Part shown: piece by piece, positions 9,707 through 18,615 of the stretch
Position numbering within the stretch: the stretch's first letter is position 1
Layout of the letters: each line of letters begins with the position of its first letter
Source: DATFVA01 sp963800255
GTDB lineage: Bacteria > Bacteroidota > Ignavibacteria > Ignavibacteriales > Ignavibacteriaceae
Length of the DNA stretch: 64,000 bases
NCBI GenBank assembly: GCA_963800255.1
Contig: CAWDAK010000001.1
Location: 62,001-126,000 of the forward strand
Direction: 5' to 3'
Notes under the pieces: generated by a model
Databases searched by the model: none
Seen by the model: only the letters and a program-made list of their open reading frames with translations
Told to the model about the DNA's origin: nothing
Program-made: the position numbers and the translations under genes

Positions 9707-9733
9707 GTCATTCCGGGTTTAGTCCGGAACGAC
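9707..9733. terminator. Hairpin downstream of the 122-aa gene (minus direction)
   Basis: GTCATTCCGG (9707-9716) pairs with CCGGAACGAC (9724-9733) with one mismatch and a 7-nt loop. It lies 30 bp beyond the stop of the minus-strand gene at 9763-10131. There is no long T-run, so termination is tentative. The ATTCCG...CGGAA core also occurs inside the palindromic elements at 7533-7552 and 10271-10291, so it may belong to the same repeat family. Confidence 0.45.
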
Positions 9734-9762
9734 TGCCTGTACTTGCAATTAACTTTTCAATC

Positions 9763-10131
9763 TTAAATAACAGGCGGAGGACGGGGGTGATCAGTAGAGA
9801 GACAAACTTCAGTTAATGCAGGAATGTCATCCTGCGCTATGAAATGATAATTACCGGATGGTTTAATAAATAATAATCCTGTGGTTCCCAAATATTTGAG
9901 AGAATAGAACCTTGCATCATTCTCACCGGAGTACCTTGGTTTCCTGTTCTCTTCGATTCCATTTAATAAGGATGAAGTAATCTGTGAGGAAAGAAGATAT
10001 GAATCGTTCTGTATTGAAAAATCGTAATTAACATGCTGGATCAGAATAAATGATAAAATGGTCCAGCTGAGAAAATAGCTTAGGAAAAAAATCCTTGCCG
10101 TGCGGAATAATATTTTAGGGTACTTTTTCAA
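9763..10131 (-). CDS. Hypothetical protein with N-terminal membrane anchor and PPP tail
   Basis: A 122-residue product, apparently starting TTG at 10131 with no clear SD, so the start is uncertain. There is one N-terminal hydrophobic segment (about residues 12-33) and then a soluble domain containing RFYSLKYLGTTGLLFIKPSG. It ends DHPRPPPVI. A similar proline-rich end (TPPPRYKA) occurs in the protein at 27430-28038, which also neighbours a TonB-dependent receptor. I do not recognise the family. Position downstream of and codirectional with the receptor gene at 10316-12418 suggests co-expression, although the element at 10200-10310 lies between them and may terminate or attenuate transcription. 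Confidence 0.55.
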   Translation of the reverse strand: MKKYPKILFRTARIFFLSYFLSWTILSFILIQHVNYDFSIQNDSYLLSSQITSSLLNGIEENRKPRYSGENDARFYSLKYLGTTGLLFIKPSGNYHFIAQDDIPALTEVCLSTDHPRPPPVI

Positions 10132-10199
10132 ATATAGGTTTAAGTATCAGGGAAAACATATTTAAGATTTGGATTAGAAGCAATAGAAATGTTTTAACT

Positions 10200-10310
10200 G
10201 TGAGGCTGTCTCAAAAGTTGCTCAACCTGAACTGGTTTCAGGTTCTAATTCAGAATGACATTTCAGTTAGATTCCGAAAAAAAATCGGAATGACATTTTT
10301 GAGACAGCCT
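10200..10310. repeat. Palindromic element B of the AGGCTGTCT family (terminator-like)
   Basis: A 111-bp element with perfect 14-bp inverted termini: AGGCTGTCTCAAAA (10203-10216) and TTTTGAGACAGCCT (10297-10310). Two further perfect hairpins lie inside: AACCTGAA (10224-10231) with TTCAGGTT (10237-10244), and ATTCCGA (10271-10277) with TCGGAAT (10285-10291). It begins 5 bp after the stop of the minus-strand TonB receptor, so it probably serves as its terminator. Its termini and internal ATTCCGA hairpin match element A at 7482-7613. The pair brackets the 2.6-kb segment in between. Confidence 0.8.
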
Positions 10311-10315
10311 GCGTA

Positions 10316-12418
10316 TTATAACCCTATCCTGACGGTACCAAAGAACTCCCGGCCGGCACCAGGCTGATAGGCATTCCCACCCGGGTCAGGTTCGGTAAAA
10401 GCTACAAATTTCTGATTGCCAAGGTTTCTGCCCTGCAGTATAATCTCAGTGTGGATTCCTGAAAGATCCAAAGTATACCCTACCCTTGCACCAATGAGAG
10501 TATATCCTGCGGCTGCTTCACTCTCAATATTTGCACCGTCAATATATATTTTGCTTACAGTCTCTGCATTTAAGCCGACAGCGAAATTATAAGGCAGACG
10601 ATATTCAGCATCTACGTACAACTGGTGCTGCGGTGAGTTAGGAAGGTACATTCCATCTTTTATATATTTTACCACGGCAGGATCATCCATCATTATACGG
10701 ATCGGGGTACTGTTTGTGTACTTGAAGTCAGAAAAAGTGTATGCCGCCTGGATAGTAAAATCTTTCACCGGCATATATCTTGAATAAAGTTCTAACCCTA
10801 TTCTTTCGCTTGATCCCACATTCCTGTAAAATGTTTCCTGGTTCCGCAATGGATCAGTAATGCGGTAACGGTCGAAATCATTTTCAGTAACCAGGTAGAA
10901 CCCCGTGATATCATAATAAAGAGAATTAGCAGCGTATCCTCTGAAACCCAGTTCATAATCGTTTGATGTGGCGGGAACGAGGTGAGTATTAAATCCGCCG
11001 AAATTATCCGGATTTTGCGCAAGTTCTTCGGTTGCCGGGGGGAGAAATCCCTGTCCCCAGTCAGCGTATATATTTACTTCCTCCATTAATGAATAGCTTA
11101 TGCCTGCTTTTCCTGTTGTCCTTGAAAAATCAGCAGTTCCTGAAGCATCATAGTCAGTTTTCATCAGGTCTTTTAGCTCATTATGGATTTTATCGTAGCG
11201 TAAACTCAGAAAAATATTTGTCTTTTCCCCGAGAGAGATATTATCAATAAGGAAAAGCCCTGCTCCGTTCTGGTCAATTTCTTCATTCGATAATATTTCG
11301 GTACCCGGTATGGAATGATCATTAGCAACACGGTGCTCTTTTATATTCTGCCACTGAAGATCAGCTCCCGCACTTACCCTATTTCTAAAGAAATCATTCT
11401 TTTTTCCGTAGCCGAAAGAATATTGAAGCGAGGTTCCGGGAGTAAGGTACGTCCTGTAATTAAAAGTATGGTTATTAGCTTCCGTAAAAAGGCTTCTTTT
11501 GTTATAAACATTAAACTGGATTTCATGCTGATCGAATACCATTAATCCGGTTAATCCAGCTGTATTTCGTTCCGTCTGCAGGTATTCATTAAACGGTACC
11601 GCGTCCGGATTGGCCTGCTTTGGATTTTCATTAAATTGCTGAAGGTTTATTCCCTCCGGATTTTCATGGTAGTAGTTTATGTATTCAAAAATAGGGGTTA
11701 GTTTAACATTACTGTTGGGTATATAGGAGGCTTTTGCATATACATTATCACCCCAGAAATGAGTATGAGTGCGGTATCCGTCTCCCATCGTTCTTCCAAA
11801 AGAGATCCGGTAGTCGATATCCCTTGCACGTCCTCCGAACTGACCATATCCTTTCCAGAAATTATTCGAACCGTAAGTTCCGCCTGCTTCGCCGAATAAA
11901 GGAGTGTTCGGCGAATTTTTGCTAATAACATTAACAATACCACCGGAAGCGCTTCCTCCATAAAGTGATGCCGCAGGTCCACGTAAAACTTCTATGCGGG
12001 AAATATTTGTCATATCGATATCAAAAAAATCAGGAGCAAAGCCTGTAGGATCATTTATTGGAAGTTCATCCATCAGGATTTTAATACCTCTTATTCCCCT
12101 CTCTGTAAGGATTCCTATACCGCGAATTGACATATGAAGCCTGTTGCCGTTAGCCTGGTTATCTATCTTTACCCCTGGAACTATCTTAAGCGCTTCATCA
12201 ATTGAGACGAACCTGGGGATGACATCCAGGAATTCCTGGTTCACAACAGATGTGGCGAAAGTGATTTGCTTTAACGGAACATTCATTCTTGCCGCCGTAA
12301 CAACAACCTCACCGGGAAGCTGATAACTTAATGTATCGGCAGATATGTTCTTTTCCTGTGCCTGTGCAAAAAAGCTAAAGCACAGACATACTGATAATAA
12401 TAGTATTATTCTCTTCAT
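10316..12418 (-). CDS. TonB-dependent outer-membrane receptor
   Basis: A 700-residue TonB-dependent receptor with an AGGT-containing ribosome site before the ATG. Signal peptide residues 1-20 end FFAQAQ. There is a TonB-box-like stretch (GEVVVTAARM), a plug domain (about 40-165, with IRGIGI and IEVLRGPAASLYGGSASGGIVNVISK) and a C-terminal beta-barrel ending in the aromatic-terminated strand FFGTVRIGL. Such receptors take up siderophores, vitamins or metal complexes using the proton-motive force through TonB. The plug resembles FecA/siderophore-type receptors, but substrate cannot be told from sequence. A 50-aa membrane protein gene lies directly upstream and a 122-aa anchored protein downstream on the same strand. 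Confidence 0.92.
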   Translation of the reverse strand: MKRIILLLSVCLCFSFFAQAQEKNISADTLSYQLPGEVVVTAARMNVPLKQITFATSVVNQEFLDVIPRFVSIDEALKIVPGVKIDNQANGNRLHMSIRGIGILTERGIRGIKILMDELPINDPTGFAPDFFDIDMTNISRIEVLRGPAASLYGGSASGGIVNVISKNSPNTPLFGEAGGTYGSNNFWKGYGQFGGRARDIDYRISFGRTMGDGYRTHTHFWGDNVYAKASYIPNSNVKLTPIFEYINYYHENPEGINLQQFNENPKQANPDAVPFNEYLQTERNTAGLTGLMVFDQHEIQFNVYNKRSLFTEANNHTFNYRTYLTPGTSLQYSFGYGKKNDFFRNRVSAGADLQWQNIKEHRVANDHSIPGTEILSNEEIDQNGAGLFLIDNISLGEKTNIFLSLRYDKIHNELKDLMKTDYDASGTADFSRTTGKAGISYSLMEEVNIYADWGQGFLPPATEELAQNPDNFGGFNTHLVPATSNDYELGFRGYAANSLYYDITGFYLVTENDFDRYRITDPLRNQETFYRNVGSSERIGLELYSRYMPVKDFTIQAAYTFSDFKYTNSTPIRIMMDDPAVVKYIKDGMYLPNSPQHQLYVDAEYRLPYNFAVGLNAETVSKIYIDGANIESEAAAGYTLIGARVGYTLDLSGIHTEIILQGRNLGNQKFVAFTEPDPGGNAYQPGAGREFFGTVRIGL

Positions 12419-12445
12419 TTTATTACCTGAATAAATTGTTAATTG

Positions 12446-12598
12446 TCACACAACTTCATCTTCTGAATAATTCCCTTCCCGGAGACTCTTCATCATTTGA
12501 GCCCTGGCAGAGTGCTGCGCCTGGTACAAAATGATAATAAATCCACCCGAGTTGATCAAAAGGAAAATAATAAGCAGTATAGAGATGCACTTCTTCAT
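12446..12598 (-). CDS. Small membrane protein (50 aa) upstream of TonB receptor
   Basis: A 50-codon minus-strand frame (ATG 12596-12598, TGA at 12446), 27 bp upstream of the receptor ATG. The product starts MKKCISILLIIFLLINSG, a basic N-terminus and hydrophobic helix, and continues into a polar amphipathic tail ending SEDEVV. No strong SD is visible. Its start resembles that of the protein at 27430-28038 (MQKYIKIIVSVCMLLLVVSHG), which also precedes a TonB receptor, so it may be a short or decayed member of the same family. A longer overlapping frame (12456-12638) in another phase looks like its shadow. Confidence 0.5.
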   Translation of the reverse strand: MKKCISILLIIFLLINSGGFIIILYQAQHSARAQMMKSLREGNYSEDEVV

Positions 12599-12956
12599 TA
12601 ATTATTTCAATTGTGCATAACAAAGATAGATAAAGCAAACAATTAATAAAGTATATTTTTCTAATTACTGTTCTTATTCCTTTAAACCTCTTATGGCTCC
12701 CCTGGCCTTCGGTGGTATTGCTGTGATAGGACTATTAGGTACTTACCCCAAACGCTCATCATTCAATCTGACAATATGGTCATAAATCCATTGGAACTTT
12801 AAAGATTTAGTCGTATTATCTCACCCATTCAGAGATAAAACTTGACCGGAAATACACCGTCTGGATCCGCATTGGCAGACAGATTATGTGTATTTCTGTG
12901 AAGATTCAGCTCGGGATATAATCCCGGTGTTAACTTATAACCCATAAACCTTTCGG
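12599..12956. other. Divergent intergenic region with two inverted repeats
   Basis: These 358 bp separate divergent transcription units and hold no credible gene. A nested hairpin has outer arms GAAATACAC (12849-12857) and GTGTATTTC (12888-12896) and inner arms GTCTG (12859-12863) and CAGAC (12876-12880). A shorter palindrome, CGGGAT-ATA-ATCCCG (12912-12926), lies 30 bp before the PIG-L start. Either could be a leader structure or operator. I found no convincing cobalamin or TPP riboswitch motif despite the adjacent TonB receptor. Confidence 0.4.
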
Positions 12957-15467
12957 GTGAAAATGATTTTAATTTCAAACAAAATATTTGTTTTATCGTT
13001 TATCCTGCTGCTGTTATACAGCATTGTTCAGGCACAGCCTGTTAAACAGCCGGATGCGGCTGAATTAGAACTTGCTGTAAAAAAACTTAACGTACTTGGA
13101 AGCGTTTTATACATTGCTGCCCACCCTGATGATGAAAATACTGCAGCACTGGCATATTTTGAATCAGGCCGGCTCCTCAGAGCGGGTTATTGTGCAATGA
13201 ACCGCGGGAGCGGAGGCCAGAACCTGATCGGTAACGAACAGGCTGATGAACTAGGGGTTATAAGAACGCAGGAACTGCTTGCCGCAAGGAGAATAGACGG
13301 AGCAGAACAATTTTTTACACGTGCGGTTGATTTCGGCTTTTCAAAAAATCCCGAAGAAACTTTCGATATCTGGGGGAAACAGAAAATCCTGTCAGATGTT
13401 GTATGGATAATAAGAAAATTCCGTCCCGATGTTATAATAACGCGTTTCCCCGGCACGGGTGAAGGAGGTCATGGTCATCATACTGCATCTGCCCTGCTTG
13501 CCGAAGAAGCATTCAAACTGGCTGGAGATCCGGACAGCTTTCCTGATCAGTTAAAATATGTTAAAACCTGGCAGCCGAAAAGACTTTACTGGAATGCCTG
13601 GCTGCCCATACTTGAAAAAAGGAAGGCCGATACATCGGGTCTTATAAAGATTGACCTCGGGGCTTACAATCCCTTGCTCGGGAAATCTTATACAGAGATA
13701 GCAGCGGAAAGCAGAAGCATGCATAAGAGCCAGGGTTTCGGTGTTTCAGCAAGACGGGGTGAACAGGTTAACTATTTTCAGTACCTTGAAGGTGATTCAG
13801 CAGAAACAGATCTATTTGACGGAGTTGATCTTACCTGGAACCGGGTTAAAGGAAGCAGCAAAGTCTCGGCCTTACTGAAGGAAGTTGAAAAGGAGTATAA
13901 CACCGAGGATCCTGCCGCGAGTCTGCCGAAATTAATTCAGGCTTACAGCGAATTAAGTAAACTGGATGATGATTACTGGGTACCCCTAAAGAAAAAGGAA
14001 CTGCTTGATGTAATACGGTCAGCAGCAGGCTTATGGCTGGAAGCTGATGCTGACACCTATGCTTATACTGCAGGTGATTCTGTGAAGATTTCGGTTTTAG
14101 CCGTAAACAGGTCAGGTTATCCCATTAAACTTAAAAGTATTTCCGTAACACACCAGACTTCAGACGATAATGTAAACCGGATACTGAATAAAAATGAAAT
14201 GACGAAATATGTAGAATCAGCTGTTCTACCTGCTGATGCTTCAATTACACAACCATACTGGCTGGTAAAACCTCACGGCAAAGGAGCCTATACTGTTGAT
14301 GATCAGCAGCTGATCGGCAAAGCCTCAGGAGATCCTCCGCTTACTGCTGAATTTATCCTGTCAATTGGAACAACAGAGCTTACAATGGAGGTACCGGTAC
14401 AATATCAATGGACTGACCCGGTTCACGGAGAGGAATACAGGCCGATAGAAATTACCCCTCCGGTATCTATTACACTTTCCAATGGTATATATCTTTTCAC
14501 AGACAGTACCCCTAAACCTGTCATTGTGAAATTGAAGAGTAACACTGCTAATGCGAGCGGAGAGCTCCGCCTGCAGCTTCCCGCAGGATGGAAAGCCGGA
14601 CCTGAAGAATATCATTATTCAATCCCTGAAAAAGGGACGGAAAAAAACTTCACGTTTAATGTTACTCCTCCGGATAGTGCCTCAGAATCCACATTACAGG
14701 CTTTTGCGGAAGAGGATGGAAATCAAATAACAAGGGGGATCGTTTCTATTGATTATCCTCATATTCCGGTACAGACATTATTCCCTCCGGCACAGGCAAA
14801 ACTCCTGCGGCTGAACATAAATAAAACAATAAATGCTGTAGGCTATATAATGGGCTCCGGTGATAAAATTCCTGAGTACCTCAGGCAGCTTGGATATAAC
14901 GTGGACCTATTATCTGATGCTGAACTTGATACTGCAGAACTCTCAAAATACGATGCTATTATTGCAGGGATAAGGGCATATAATACAAGAGAAAGACTTG
15001 CACAGGATCAGCCGCGGCTTATGAATTACGTAAAAAACGGAGGGACGTTTCTCGTCCAGTATAATACAAGTTTTAATCTTGTTACCGAAAATATTGGTCC
15101 CTACCCATTTTCACTTTCACACGACAGAATAACTGTGGAAGAAGCACCCATAACTTTCGTGAATCCTTCGCTCCCTGTTCTGAATTATCCTGACAAAATT
15201 ACGCAGGACGACTTCAGCGGCTGGGTACAGGAGAGAGGACTTTATTTTGCTGACAAATGGGACCCGCGATACCAGGTTGTTTTATCGGGTAATGATCCCG
15301 GGGAAAAACCTCTCGATGGAGGAATGCTTTATGCCGAATATGGAAAAGGCGTATTCATCTATTCAGGATATTCATGGTTCCGGCAGATACCTGCAGGTGT
15401 TCCAGGTGCTTTCAGATTTTTTGTTAATATGATTTCAGCAGAACAAAATGAAACAAAAGCTAATTAA
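12957..15467 (+). CDS. PIG-L family deacetylase, secreted, large C-terminal extension
   Basis: An 836-residue exported protein. The annotated start is GTG; an in-frame ATG two codons later (12963) is equally possible. Signal peptide is about residues 1-27 (ending IVQAQ). The N-terminal PIG-L/LmbE domain has the zinc-binding AHPDDE motif (His56, Asp58, Asp59) and a second motif, GGHGHHTASALL, near residue 170. These enzymes remove N-acetyl groups from N-acetylglucosamine-containing substrates. The extension includes beta-sandwich repeats and, near 640-800, a ThuA/glutamine-amidotransferase-like segment (YDAIIAGIRAYN, NGGTFLVQYNT). Its end overlaps the next small gene by 20 bp, and a sodium:solute symporter follows, suggesting coupled sugar hydrolysis and uptake. 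Confidence 0.9.
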   Translation: MKMILISNKIFVLSFILLLLYSIVQAQPVKQPDAAELELAVKKLNVLGSVLYIAAHPDDENTAALAYFESGRLLRAGYCAMNRGSGGQNLIGNEQADELGVIRTQELLAARRIDGAEQFFTRAVDFGFSKNPEETFDIWGKQKILSDVVWIIRKFRPDVIITRFPGTGEGGHGHHTASALLAEEAFKLAGDPDSFPDQLKYVKTWQPKRLYWNAWLPILEKRKADTSGLIKIDLGAYNPLLGKSYTEIAAESRSMHKSQGFGVSARRGEQVNYFQYLEGDSAETDLFDGVDLTWNRVKGSSKVSALLKEVEKEYNTEDPAASLPKLIQAYSELSKLDDDYWVPLKKKELLDVIRSAAGLWLEADADTYAYTAGDSVKISVLAVNRSGYPIKLKSISVTHQTSDDNVNRILNKNEMTKYVESAVLPADASITQPYWLVKPHGKGAYTVDDQQLIGKASGDPPLTAEFILSIGTTELTMEVPVQYQWTDPVHGEEYRPIEITPPVSITLSNGIYLFTDSTPKPVIVKLKSNTANASGELRLQLPAGWKAGPEEYHYSIPEKGTEKNFTFNVTPPDSASESTLQAFAEEDGNQITRGIVSIDYPHIPVQTLFPPAQAKLLRLNINKTINAVGYIMGSGDKIPEYLRQLGYNVDLLSDAELDTAELSKYDAIIAGIRAYNTRERLAQDQPRLMNYVKNGGTFLVQYNTSFNLVTENIGPYPFSLSHDRITVEEAPITFVNPSLPVLNYPDKITQDDFSGWVQERGLYFADKWDPRYQVVLSGNDPGEKPLDGGMLYAEYGKGVFIYSGYSWFRQIPAGVPGAFRFFVNMISAEQNETKAN

Positions 15468-15597
15468 AGAAGAGCCGGTTGAAACTGAAGAAAAACCTCC
15501 ATTCCTTAAAACATGGAACAGAGTTTATGCGGTGGTTTTTCTTAACCTGGTTATACTGATCATTTTCTTTTACATATTTACAAAGGTTTTTGAGTGA
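15448..15597 (+). CDS. Small single-pass membrane protein (49 aa) linked to symporter
   Basis: A short frame starting ATG at 15448 inside the end of the deacetylase gene (20-bp overlap) and ending TGA at 15595-15597. That stop overlaps the GTG start of the symporter (GTGA). The product has a charged cytoplasmic-type N-terminus (about residues 1-22) and one strong membrane helix (VYAVVFLNLVILIIFFYIF), ending TKVFE. The double overlap argues for translational coupling and a real gene. By analogy with small accessory subunits of other sodium symporters it may stabilise or tune the symporter; that role is inference. Confidence 0.75.
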   Translation: MKQKLIKEEPVETEEKPPFLKTWNRVYAVVFLNLVILIIFFYIFTKVFE

Positions 15598-17291
15598 CCC
15601 TGATTGACTGGATTGTTCTCATCGGCTTCCTGTTATTTGTAACAGTTTATGGCGTATGGAAAACCAGGGGAACAAAAGACATTGATGGTTATATGCGGGC
15701 CGGTCGTACAACCCGCTGGTACACCATTGCTCTCTCCATTATGGCTACCCAGGCCAGCGCAATTACTTTCTTATCCACACCCGGGCAGGCTTACGTAGAC
15801 GGGATGAGGTTCGTTCAATTTTATCTCGGTCTGCCTGTTGCTATGATAATCTTATCTATAACTGCCGTTCCCCTGTTTCACAGGATGAATGTTTATACTG
15901 CTTACGAGTACCTTGAAAAAAGATTTGACCTGAAGAACAGAACTCTGGGCAGTTTGTTGTTCTTATCTCAGAGGGGACTTGCGGCAGGGTTTACAATATT
16001 TGCTCCTTCGCTTATCCTTTCAGTAATAATGGGATGGAATATCGACCTTACCGTCATCGTGACCGGAGTTCTTGTAGTCGTTTATACCACCACGGGAGGA
16101 ACTGAAGCTGTAAATAAAACACACTTCCAGCAGATGATTATTATAACCCTCGGAATGTTTGCAGCATTTATAATGATCTTTTTCCTTCTTCCCAAAGACG
16201 TTTCGCCTATTGATGCTGCATATGTGGCAGGAAAATTGGGAAGACTTAACGCAATAGATTTCTCGTTCGATCTGAACAACAGGTATACATTCTGGTCGGG
16301 TATTATTGGTGGCACGTTTTTAATGCTTTCCTACTTCGGCACGGATCAGTCGCAGGTTCAGAGATATTTGTCAGGGAGCACGATATCTCAGAGCCGGCTT
16401 GGATTGCTGACCAATGGAATAGTTAAAGTGCCGATGCAATTTTTCATCCTATTCGTAGGCGCGATGGTTTTCGTATTCTATCAATTTAATCTGCCCCCTA
16501 TCTTCTTTAACCCTAATGCGGTAAATAATGTAAAACAAAGTACTTACGCGAGTCAATATAATAAATTACAGGGGCAGTTTGAGGAGGTGCATCTTGAGAA
16601 AAAAGAAAAACTTGAGGAAATGCTCGCTTCTATCCATTCCGGAAAGGATGAGAAAACAGAACAATTACTGGAGCAGATCAGGAGCAAGCAAAAAGAAGCG
16701 AATTTAATCAGAAATGAGGCCGTGGGTTTAATTAAGCAGGCTGATCCTGATGCGGATTCGAACGATACGAATTACATATTCATTAATTATATCATAAGTT
16801 TCCTTCCTGCCGGCATAATTGGTTTAATACTGGCTGCAATATTTTCTGCATCAATGTCATCTACCTCAGCAGAACTTAATGCACTTGCTTCAACCACAGT
16901 TATAGATATTTATAAGCGGATGATTAAAAAGGATGCAGATGACCGCCACTACCTCAGGGTATCAAGGCTTGCCACCATACTATGGGGAGCATACGCTATC
17001 ACCTTCGCCTTATTTGCAAACAGACTAGGATCATTGATTGAGGCAGTAAATATTTTGGGATCGCTTGTGTATGGGACAATTCTGGGGATATTCCTGGTAG
17101 CTTTCTACCTGAAGGCGGTAAAGGGAACGCCAACTTTTATTGCAGCCTTAGTTGCGGAGCTGGCTATACTTTACTGTTATTTCTTTACCAGCATCCCCTT
17201 TCTCTGGTATAATGTAATCGGCTGTCTGCTGGTTGTGTTGGTTGCGCTGATGCTCAACCCGTTCTTTCGTGTACCGGATAAGGTAGAATAA
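15594..17291 (+). CDS. Sodium:solute symporter (SSS family)
   Basis: A 565-residue polytopic membrane protein, start GTG, overlapping the preceding small gene by 4 bp. It has the SSS fold: DWIVLIGFLLFVTVYGVW first helix, the signature region MATQASAITFLSTPGQAYVDG, and SASMSSTSAELNALASTTVIDIYKR in the sodium-binding core. A charged coiled-coil insert (about residues 316-395) sits between helices, as in many Bacteroidetes-type SSS proteins. It probably imports a sugar or related solute with sodium; the linked PIG-L deacetylase hints at an amino-sugar derivative, but substrate is not readable from sequence. Confidence 0.94.
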   Translation: MTLIDWIVLIGFLLFVTVYGVWKTRGTKDIDGYMRAGRTTRWYTIALSIMATQASAITFLSTPGQAYVDGMRFVQFYLGLPVAMIILSITAVPLFHRMNVYTAYEYLEKRFDLKNRTLGSLLFLSQRGLAAGFTIFAPSLILSVIMGWNIDLTVIVTGVLVVVYTTTGGTEAVNKTHFQQMIIITLGMFAAFIMIFFLLPKDVSPIDAAYVAGKLGRLNAIDFSFDLNNRYTFWSGIIGGTFLMLSYFGTDQSQVQRYLSGSTISQSRLGLLTNGIVKVPMQFFILFVGAMVFVFYQFNLPPIFFNPNAVNNVKQSTYASQYNKLQGQFEEVHLEKKEKLEEMLASIHSGKDEKTEQLLEQIRSKQKEANLIRNEAVGLIKQADPDADSNDTNYIFINYIISFLPAGIIGLILAAIFSASMSSTSAELNALASTTVIDIYKRMIKKDADDRHYLRVSRLATILWGAYAITFALFANRLGSLIEAVNILGSLVYGTILGIFLVAFYLKAVKGTPTFIAALVAELAILYCYFFTSIPFLWYNVIGCLLVVLVALMLNPFFRVPDKVE

Positions 17292-17295
17292 TGTC

Positions 17296-17730
17296 TGAAC
17301 ATCGTAGACGTTCCTATTTCATTCCTCGGTGCAGCGCACCGATACGTTAATAGAAACGAATGCACACATCCCCCCTCACTATTGTAACTCAACCCCTGTT
17401 CTTATCTCTGAACATCGTAGATGTTCCTACTTTCATTCCTCGGTGCAGCGCACCGATACGTTAATAGAAACGAATGCACACATCCCCCCTCACTATTGTA
17501 ACTCAACCCCTGTTCTTTATCCTGAACATCGTAGATGTTCCACTTTCATTTCTCGGTGCAGCGCACCGATACGTTAATAGAAACGAATGCACACATCCCC
17601 CCTCACTATTGTAACCCAACCCCTGTTCTATTCTGAACATCGTAGACGTTCCTATTTCATTCCTCGGTGCAGCGCACCGATACGTTAATAGAAACGAATG
17701 CACACATCCCCCCTCACTATTGTAACTCAA
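17296..17730. repeat. Tandem array of four ~113-bp units with two hairpins each
   Basis: Four near-identical units begin at 17296, 17409, 17523 and 17634 (periods 113, 114, 111). Each contains a first palindrome, GAACATC-GTA-GATGTTC (GACGTTC in units 1 and 4), a second palindrome TCGGTGC-AGC-GCACCGA, then the tail TACGTTAATAG, followed by a C-rich stretch ending near ATTGTAACTCAAC. The array starts just after the symporter stop and its last unit runs into the stop codon of the rhomboid gene, filling the whole gap between two convergent genes. Frames predicted across it are translations of the repeat. The hairpin-plus-tail also occurs at 20242-20835. Confidence 0.92.
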
Positions 17731-18470
17731 CGTCTTCTCCTTCCGATGGAGAAGAAATTTATTAAAACCATGCCTGCAATAAATCCTCCGATATGAGCTC
17801 CATACGCAACTCCCCCACCCTGTGAACCTGCTCCCAGTAATCCCAGCCCGCTTATAAGCTGGAATATAAACCACAATCCTATTGCTGCATACGCCGGTAC
17901 ATTCGTTATAAAATAAAACATTATTATACTAACCCTTTTCTTAGGGAAAAGAAGGATATAAGCACCAAGGATCCCCGAAATCGCACCTGAAGCTCCCAAT
18001 GTGGGAATCAGCAAGTCACCTCCCAATGCGGCAGTGGAATACACGTGGGCAAGAGACGCAAGTACTCCGCAGACAAGATAGAACAGCAGGTAGCGAAAAT
18101 GACCCAGTCTGTTCTCTATATTGTCACCGAAAATCCATAAGAAAAGCATGTTTCCGAAGATGTGGGCAAAACCGCCGTGCATAAATATTGAAGTCAGCAA
18201 AGTAATATAGACCGTTATAGGTGTAGCACCCAGTCCCGGCATTGTAAACCTTTCCCCGGTAGCAGGGTTTTCATACGTTTCCTCCCCGGTGACAATATCC
18301 TTCCCTGTTATAATCTCTTCGGGGACAGTTGAAAATTTATAAGTAAACTTTTCATTCTCTCCAAAATCCTGGAAGTAAACAAAAACGAAAATATTTACCA
18401 GTATTAATAAATAATTAATAAAAGGGGTAATGGTTCGATCACGATTATCATCGCCTATCGGGAAAAGCAT
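17727..18470 (-). CDS. Rhomboid family intramembrane serine protease
   Basis: A 247-residue polytopic protein. I place the start at the ATG 18468-18470 (MLFPIGDDN), with GGAG about 9 bases upstream, rather than an in-frame ATG 57 bases further out, because rhomboids of this type begin MFPI-DDN. The catalytic Ser161 is in GASGAISGILGAY and the partner His226 in GAHIGGFIAG; the N-terminal HIFGNMLFLWIFGDNIE segment is characteristic. An insert around residues 45-85 lies in the first periplasmic loop. Rhomboids cut membrane-spanning substrates; the target is unknown. The gene end abuts the tandem repeat array. Confidence 0.93.
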   Translation of the reverse strand: MLFPIGDDNRDRTITPFINYLLILVNIFVFVYFQDFGENEKFTYKFSTVPEEIITGKDIVTGEETYENPATGERFTMPGLGATPITVYITLLTSIFMHGGFAHIFGNMLFLWIFGDNIENRLGHFRYLLFYLVCGVLASLAHVYSTAALGGDLLIPTLGASGAISGILGAYILLFPKKRVSIIMFYFITNVPAYAAIGLWFIFQLISGLGLLGAGSQGGGVAYGAHIGGFIAGMVLINFFSIGRRRR

Positions 18471-18615
18471 ACTTAAAAACTCCGTTTTCTTGTATCGTGA
18501 AAATACAAAAAAAGAGCAACTCAACACTTCCAGCCATCACCGTTCTGAAACATTAAATTATCATTTTCTAATATTTCTAATTAAATTTGTTCAAGAAATC
18601 GGAGGGATTCAGTAC

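Noticed and set aside
12456..12638. A 60-aa minus-strand frame upstream of the TonB receptor
   Set aside because: It overlaps, in another phase, a better small membrane frame (12446-12598) with a typical hydrophobic N-terminus; its own product has no plausible membrane or domain pattern.
12419..12640. Cobalamin or TPP riboswitch before the TonB receptor
   Set aside because: No recognisable core motif was found on the minus strand; the region is better explained by a small coding frame.
17329..17874. Frames across the tandem array encoding repeated RCSAP.../LTYRCAAPRNE... peptides
   Set aside because: The peptides repeat because the DNA repeats. They lack SDs and run into the rhomboid gene.
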